A stretch of DNA of 64,000 bases. Source: Kroppenstedtia sanguinis. Lineage in GTDB: Bacteria > Bacillota > Bacilli > Thermoactinomycetales > DSM-45169. The notes under the pieces are model-generated. The model was given only the letters and a program-made list of their open reading frames with translations. It had not been told where the DNA came from and did no database searches. Shown piece after piece: positions 59,692 through 64,000 of this stretch. Location of the stretch: the NCBI RefSeq assembly GCF_050433445.1, contig NZ_JBNPXF010000008.1:79015-143014 (forward strand), given 5' to 3'. The first letter of the stretch is position 1. Each line of letters opens with the position of its first letter. A program made the position numbers and the translations under genes.

Positions 59692-60418
59692 TGGACGCCC
59701 CTTTTTCTGGAGATTGGGAAACTTTTCGCTCAAAATCGACATGATGGATTTCTTGCTCCACTGCGTCGAGGAGTTTGGAAAACTCCTTCATCGCTTGAGA
59801 CGAATCCCCCTTTTTCAACGCATCCAGCAACGTGACGTGATAGGGAAAAGAGTTATCAAAGATAGACTCAATCCCAAAGGGATTTTTCCAAAATTCATCG
59901 AGATTGTCGCGAATGGAATGAATGATTCCCTCTAAAATGGAATTTTGAGAGGCCCGGTACAACACTTGGTGGAAAGAGGCATCCGCCTTGGATGCTTCTC
60001 TTCGATTACCAATTTTCAGGAAATATTGATACTGAGCTAGATAATCCTCCATCTCCTCCAATTGCTTTTGGGTTATACGTTCAGCCGCCAATTCCACTGC
60101 TTTTCCTTCTAGGGCACGGCGCACTTCACTCATCTGCAACAGGAAGCTCTTTTCATTCTCGATATTGATCTTCGTTTCAATCCGGTATACATTGGCGTCT
60201 TTAACGAAGACCCCCCTGCCGTTGATCACCTCGATCACTTCAATGGCTTCCAGAAATCGCAAACCCTCCCGAAGAGAAGAGCGGCTGACGTTCATCTGTT
60301 TCATCAAACGGTCAACCGAAGGCAACTTGTCTCCTTCCTGCAAGCGCTGGCTCTTGATGTAGTCTTTGATTTCATCGGCAACCATCTTGCTTAATGAAAC
60401 TTTTTTAATTTCTCGCAT
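59687..60418 (-). CDS. FadR-subfamily GntR transcriptional regulator
   Basis: About 243 residues. The N-terminal winged helix is KVSLSKMVADEIKDYIKSQR, LQEGDKLPSVDRLMKQMNVS, RSSLREGLRFLEAIEVIEV and NGRGVFV. The C-terminal FCD ligand domain has SEVRRALEGKAVELAAERIT, FHQVLYRASQN and FPYHVTLLDALKKGDSSQAM, with His residues for a metal. The start at 60418 has GGAGG 11 bases before it; M at 60439 is an alternative. It likely controls the sugar operon and itself through the TACCTAT-type operator. The TAG stop is contributed by a family 2 element. Confidence 0.9.
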   Translation of the reverse strand: MREIKKVSLSKMVADEIKDYIKSQRLQEGDKLPSVDRLMKQMNVSRSSLREGLRFLEAIEVIEVINGRGVFVKDANVYRIETKINIENEKSFLLQMSEVRRALEGKAVELAAERITQKQLEEMEDYLAQYQYFLKIGNRREASKADASFHQVLYRASQNSILEGIIHSIRDNLDEFWKNPFGIESIFDNSFPYHVTLLDALKKGDSSQAMKEFSKLLDAVEQEIHHVDFERKVSQSPEKGASI

Positions 60419-60461
60419 CCCGCTTCCTACCTCCATCACTTGACCGAGATATCAGACTATC

Positions 60462-60509
60462 TACCTATACGATAGGTATAGTATATTTTGAAAATTTGGC
60501 TCCCGTCAA
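60462..60509 (-). promoter_or_regulatory. Sigma-A promoter with FadR-type operator
   Basis: On the minus strand TTGACG (60504-60509), an 18-bp spacer and TATACT (60480-60485). Immediately downstream is the dyad TACCTAT-acg-ATAGGTA (60462-60478). A second half site TATAGGTA lies at 60515-60522. This is the layout of autoregulation by a GntR-family protein. Confidence 0.7.
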
Positions 60510-60595
60510 GTCTGTATAGGTAAAAAAAGCGTGGGAGAACAATAGCTACCCAAAGCTACGATTGTACCGCAAGTGTTGCATATAAAGTGGGCACT

Positions 60596-60979
60596 TAGGG
60601 CTGTTGATTAACCAGAAAATAGGCAGCGGAAGGGAGTCGTGTGCTGCCAAAGCGACTTTTGCGCCATGGGCACTACAATCTGAAATTAAGGTTGTGCCAC
60701 AAGGCACTACAATCTGAAATTAAGATTGTGCCACAAGGCACTACAACTTGATGGGCTGAAGTTAGAATGAAGGTAGCCACCCTCCCGCCTTACGAGAGGG
60801 CGCTTAGGGGCAACATCCTTCCTTGGGTTGCTTCCGTCAGGCTTTGCCCCTGCCCGATGGTCAGATTTGGAGCGGCCAGTTTTCACTTCCTTGCCGGATG
60901 GCAACGGTCGCGTGGGTGAACACGATCTCCCCACCCAAAGTATAGCTGATCAACACACCTGAGATAATCAACACACCTG
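60596..60979. repeat. Family 1 MITE-like element, copy 9 (long type B)
   Basis: About 384 bp. The left end is tagggctgttgattaacca. The right end shows two successive copies of atcaacacacctg, at 60949-60961 and 60967-60979. Flanks GTGGGCACT and TAGGGCACT match at 7 of 9. The core includes three 34-bp tandem units, block gagggcgcttaggggcaaca and block tttggagcggccagttttca. Together with the FadR promoter region it fills 60419-61012. Confidence 0.88.
60670..60747 (+). repeat. 34-bp tandem repeat inside copy 9
   Basis: Units begin at 60670, 60704 and 60738 with GCACTACAA; the first two are near identical over 34 bp (with TCTGAAATTAAG and TTGTGCCACAAG), the third is partial. A looser version lies in copy 2 at 5.9-6.0 kb. 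Confidence 0.8.
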
Positions 60980-61012
60980 TAGGGCACTCTCACCTTTCCG
61001 TTACAAAGAACA

Positions 61013-62974
61013 TCATTTGTTCCGTTGCTTGTGATTCTCACCGGTCAAATTCAGCAAGTACTGGATTAAACCATCCTGCTGTTCTTTTGTAACCCCGGCA
61101 TCTTCATCCGCCCAATATTCATGTCCAATCCCTTGGACGTGTACATCCCGCAATGCTTTTACCGAGTGATTGGCCTCTATCACCCTTTTGCGAAGGCGGC
61201 GATCCACCAATGCCCGTAGACTATTGGCTGGATCCGGTTCAATTCCTTTGTAAATGGTTCCCGGTATCCCCAGTTGAGTTTTTATATCGGGACCGACTGC
61301 CACCCCACCGTCATGCAAGTAGGGTGCGGACCAATATAATCCAATCAACCCCTTCACTTTATAGCCTCCTGGAGAATTTCCGTGAGCAAAACCTAGTTTA
61401 ATTTGTTCAGGATCCAAATGTTGGATGGGTACATCCAGGACTTTTGCATCCTTTGGTATCGGAACGGGAGTATCAAAGGAGTAGACCGATGTCGGTCCAA
61501 AAATTTTTCCCGTTTTTTTCAATGCTTGTGCCCGGGAGGGCTCTGTCCCAATCCCCCGTGCATCCATTATCCGGTTGTTTGTAAAAGCACGGCCGGCATG
61601 GCAACTCATGCACTTCGACTGGAATAACCGTCGCCCCTCTTTCATCATTTGGGGATCATGCTTAGATTTTGCAGGGGGAGGCTCCAGTCTGTTTTGCCAT
61701 GCCGACATGGCATTCACCTGCTCCCCGACTTTGAACCCAGGGGAGGAAATGAGCAACCCGTCGGGTGCCATCAGGTTTAATTTCGGGAAGGAAGGAGACT
61801 GAACCATTTCATTTATGCCGGGAACACCTGGCGTTGGATCCACAGCTGTAAAAAAACTGGAAGGTTTTTTTCCTTTTTTGGGATCATACCTGAACTTTGG
61901 ATTGGCGGCATTCTGCAGGATCGTTCCCAAATATACCTCCTGATCTATTCCAAATAATGGCGAGCTATTCTCTGCCTGGCCGAGGGAATCGGAATTTTGA
62001 GCATGTACATTGTTACTGAATGCGCTCAATCCATGAAAGGGCCCCGCAGTAGCAAATCCACTCCATCCATAAGGATGGTCGCCTTTGGTGAATGAGTCAG
62101 GAATTTGGGCAGGATTGCTGACCATATCAATCGTGGAATCAAAGTTTCCCCGCGGCCATTTCAAAAAGGTGGAATCCACTGCATCTTCCAGTTTTTCAGG
62201 GTCGGGGAGGCCATGCTTTTTTCCGGTCGAAGTGGTGACTTTCCGCTTGGTTTCAGTCAGGTAATTTTCCAGACCTTCAATCTGGGCATGAGTGAAATAA
62301 GCGGTTGAATTTGTTGCCAACCCCATGAGCAGCCCCGCGTTTAAGTCTCGGTTGGGTGCTCCTTCAATCACATTTTTCGAGACAGAATCTACACTTGCAT
62401 GACAGGCGGCACATGAAACGCCCACTTTTAGTTTTCCTTTCGACCATTTAACTGGCATGCCCAGTGGTGCATAAGCTCCCTTTGGCACATCAATACCGGT
62501 ATCGACCAGTTCCCCTTTTTTGAATTTTTTCCCCCCGACAACGGCATCCTTTGCAAGTTCCACTCTTAGATTGGTGGTTCCTTCACCTTGTAATTTCAGA
62601 ATCGCTTTAGTAATACTGCCGATCGTCAAGGGCCCATTTACAATTCCCATAATGTCTGTGAGAAACACTTCATTTCCGAATGTTTCCTTGTAAAAAGCTT
62701 CTCTCCCGGTACGAAGAAATGCATCATCAATGATCCCTTCTTTTGAAGGATCCAGGTTTCTATTACTGGGGCCTGTATAGCCGGAGAGATCAAACTTTTG
62801 CTCCTTTGATCCGGATCCTATTTTGGCTTGGGTTCCGGCTTTCACCTGAACCACCTTATCCTCTGGAGGCATATAGGCATATTCAGGCTCTGTCATATAG
62901 ATTGTCATGATTATCACAAACAAAACCAGAAAGGCAATAACCATCCAAAGTCGACCCTTCTTTTTGTACGCCAT
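61013..62974 (-). CDS. Membrane-anchored di-heme c-type cytochrome
   Basis: 653 residues. One N-terminal helix (about 9-27, LWMVIAFLVLFVIIMTIYM) anchors an extracytoplasmic protein. Two haem-attachment motifs are seen, CAACH at 188-192 and CMSCH at 455-459. The segment before the second (MKEGRRLFQSKCMSC) and the region GLYWSAPYLHDGGV after it recall bacterial cytochrome c peroxidase-like di-heme proteins. Function is unknown; it may move electrons at the membrane surface. GAGGAAAGGTG precedes the ATG at 62974. The frame stays open upstream through a MITE, which is not coding. Confidence 0.78.
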   Translation of the reverse strand: MAYKKKGRLWMVIAFLVLFVIIMTIYMTEPEYAYMPPEDKVVQVKAGTQAKIGSGSKEQKFDLSGYTGPSNRNLDPSKEGIIDDAFLRTGREAFYKETFGNEVFLTDIMGIVNGPLTIGSITKAILKLQGEGTTNLRVELAKDAVVGGKKFKKGELVDTGIDVPKGAYAPLGMPVKWSKGKLKVGVSCAACHASVDSVSKNVIEGAPNRDLNAGLLMGLATNSTAYFTHAQIEGLENYLTETKRKVTTSTGKKHGLPDPEKLEDAVDSTFLKWPRGNFDSTIDMVSNPAQIPDSFTKGDHPYGWSGFATAGPFHGLSAFSNNVHAQNSDSLGQAENSSPLFGIDQEVYLGTILQNAANPKFRYDPKKGKKPSSFFTAVDPTPGVPGINEMVQSPSFPKLNLMAPDGLLISSPGFKVGEQVNAMSAWQNRLEPPPAKSKHDPQMMKEGRRLFQSKCMSCHAGRAFTNNRIMDARGIGTEPSRAQALKKTGKIFGPTSVYSFDTPVPIPKDAKVLDVPIQHLDPEQIKLGFAHGNSPGGYKVKGLIGLYWSAPYLHDGGVAVGPDIKTQLGIPGTIYKGIEPDPANSLRALVDRRLRKRVIEANHSVKALRDVHVQGIGHEYWADEDAGVTKEQQDGLIQYLLNLTGENHKQRNK

Positions 62975-63054
62975 GCCAGAGTTATACACCTTTCCTCTAT
63001 ATTCAAACAACCATCCATAACATACTCTATAAAGAATAAAAGTATACGGAATCC

Positions 63055-63184
63055 CAGGTGTGTTGATTAGCCATATTTTAGGCAGGAACACAAGCAATAT
63101 TTTACGATGGGAGCAAGGGGAAGAGTGAAAGGATCGTTTCGTTCCGTTCCCAACATCCGCTTGTTGGTTAATCAACAGCCCTGT
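63055..63184. repeat. Family 1 MITE-like element, copy 10 (short type A)
   Basis: 130 bp with ends caggtgtgttgattagcca and ggttaatcaacagccctg. The core has atattttacgatgggagcaa and aggatcgtttcgttccgttc. No convincing 9-bp duplication was found. Confidence 0.88.
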
Positions 63185-63253
63185 TTTCGGATTACATATC
63201 CAACGAAGTTTTACGTACACTACTTTTTAATGAAAATAAAGGGGTGAATAATT

Positions 63254-63460
63254 ATGAGGCTAGGACAACATGAAGCCTTGGAGTTACATGAATTGGGGAT
63301 GTTAAAAACCAACTGCATCGCGAAGTGTTCGATGATGCAATCCCTGGTGAATGACAGTCAATTAAGCCAGTTGATGCAATCGGAGGTAAAGACCGCCCGT
63401 CAGCATCTTCAAGAAATCCAAGGTCTGCTCACGCAAAATCAAGGAGGGATGACTCAATGA
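63254..63460 (+). CDS. Small CotF-like spore coat protein, N-terminal partner
   Basis: 68 residues: LGQHEALELHELGMLKTNCI, AKCSMMQSLVNDSQLSQLMQ and a helical end (TARQHLQEIQGLLTQNQGG). This is the first helical hairpin of CotF/DUF3231-type coat proteins. AAAGGGGTG precedes the ATG. Its stop overlaps the start of the next gene by 4 bp, so the two products are made together, and may be two halves of one helical unit. Confidence 0.78.
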   Translation: MRLGQHEALELHELGMLKTNCIAKCSMMQSLVNDSQLSQLMQSEVKTARQHLQEIQGLLTQNQGGMTQ

Positions 63461-63777
63461 CTCAAATGAATCAGATGAAACAGATGGTGGCTGGTCAGGG
63501 ACAAATGAACGAAAGCTTGATTTCCGTCGATATGCTACTGGCTGCCAAAAATGGCGTTCGGAACACCGCATTTGCCCTGACAGAAGCCTCCACTCCGGAA
63601 GTTCGGGAAATGCTGAAACGCCAGTTACAAGATTGCATCAACCACCATGAGCAAGTGTACGCCTACATGGAACAAAAGGGATGGTATAACGCCAAAGACT
63701 TCTCCAAACAAGTGCAAGTCGATCAGCAAATGGCTCAACAGGCACAACAAATGGTTCATCCTAGCCCACAACCATAA
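63457..63777 (+). CDS. Spore coat protein, CotF family
   Basis: 106 residues. MLLAAKNGVRNTAFALTEAS, TPEVREMLKRQLQDCINHHE and YAYMEQKGWYNAKDF match the CotF core, including the YxxxKGWY element. A Gln/Met-rich N-terminus (MTQMNQMKQMVAGQGQMNES) and a Gln-rich C-terminus (QVDQQMAQQAQQMV) flank it. Translationally coupled to the upstream coat gene. The pair shows that the organism sporulates. Confidence 0.88.
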   Translation: MTQMNQMKQMVAGQGQMNESLISVDMLLAAKNGVRNTAFALTEASTPEVREMLKRQLQDCINHHEQVYAYMEQKGWYNAKDFSKQVQVDQQMAQQAQQMVHPSPQP

Positions 63778-63793
63778 GCTTCAGGGTTGAATT

Positions 63794-63830
63794 AAGGCCG
63801 TCTTCCGGTCACGGTGGATGGCCTTTTTAT
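63794..63830 (+). terminator. Terminator after the CotF pair
   Basis: AAGGCCGTC with GATGGCCTT around a 15-base loop, followed by TTTTATAT. Confidence 0.75.
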
Positions 63831-63839
63831 ATTTAATGT

Positions 63840-64000
63840 CAGGCGTGTTAATTAGCCATATTTTGGGTGGGGAGATCGTGTTCACCCACGCGACCGTTGC
63901 CATCTGGCAAGGAAGTGAAAACTGGCCGCTCCAAATCTTCCGATCGGGCAGGGGCAAAGCCTTACGGAAGCAACACAGGGAAGAATGTTGCCCCTAAACG
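63840..64000. repeat. Family 1 MITE-like element, copy 11 (type B, runs off the edge)
   Basis: Left end caggcgtgttaattagcca and core blocks gatcgtgttcacccacgcga, ctggcaaggaagtgaaaact and ggcaaagccttacggaagca, matching copy 9 in inverted orientation. The right end lies outside the window. Confidence 0.85.

Noticed and set aside
60670..60747. Three 34-bp repeats looked at first like a CRISPR array
   Set aside because: The units are contiguous with no unique spacers, sit inside a MITE-like element and have no cas genes nearby.
62975..63220. Upstream extension of the cytochrome gene to 63220
   Set aside because: The extension runs through a MITE and lacks a ribosome site; the ATG at 62974 gives an immediate membrane anchor.

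Overview
This window comes from the chromosome of an endospore-forming member of the Bacillota. The gene set points to a Thermoactinomycetaceae-like or neighbouring Bacillales lineage: two overlapping CotF-type spore coat genes, a CgeB-type spore glycosyltransferase locus, a sigma-K-like promoter before a His-rich protein, YfhH, YitJ, YodB, KhtTU, LCP and BcrC-type homologues, strong AGGAGG ribosome binding sites, frequent TTG/GTG starts and moderate GC content. The lineage is inferred from protein resemblance; no rRNA is present. One tRNA gene, tRNA-Ala(GGC), lies on the minus strand.

Layout. Positions 1-5.6 kb hold housekeeping genes (a metalloenzyme cut by the left edge, YfhH, an orphan FlhA-type cytoplasmic domain, DoxX/YodB, a TPR protein, IspH) and a His-rich, poly-Ser protein. 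From 6.3 to 12 kb lies a methionine operon (metH-yitJ) under a SAM riboswitch with its promoter and terminator. From 12 to 20.5 kb are a phosphohexomutase, a glucose-type EIIA, EcsC, alkaline phosphatase, tRNA-Ala, an LCP protein and a lipoprotein. From 20.6 to 28.8 kb an ABC importer operon ending in an ArgH-like lyase faces a secreted PIG-L deacetylase. From 29.1 to 31.1 kb is an HTH-TPR regulator overlapping a small exported-peptide gene, which looks like a quorum-sensing pair. From 31.4 to 35.5 kb are a PAP2 phosphatase, a GH1 glycosidase and a mannose-6-phosphate isomerase/ROK kinase fusion that together parallel gmuD/gmuF/gmuE of Bacillus. From 36 to 39 kb is a scarred region with a type I toxin-like relic, an IS3 remnant and an AT-rich yitT gene between two decayed copies of another gene. 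From 39.7 to 47 kb is a spore-surface glycan locus (Sm-like proteins, sugar epimerases including an SQD1-like enzyme, aminotransferase, acyltransferase, CgeB-like transferase). From 47 to 52.5 kb are ProP, DUF441, KhtT-KhtU and a second KhtT. From 53.2 to 60.5 kb is a sugar ABC operon with two Gfo/Idh oxidoreductases, a secreted HExxH protein and a FadR-type regulator with a visible operator. The window ends with a membrane-anchored di-heme cytochrome c and the CotF pair.

The intergenic space is dominated by two families of short dispersed elements. Family 1 is MITE-like: eleven copies or partial copies have imperfect terminal repeats (CAGGCGTGTTGATTAGCC / GGTTAATCAACAGCCCTG). At least four have 9-bp target-site duplications matching at 8 or 9 of 9 positions, two of them exact. 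No transposase with such ends is in the window. Family 2 is a palindromic element built around GTGAAACCC and ending in CACAACACTTCTAG. Elements of both families supply stop codons to neighbouring genes.
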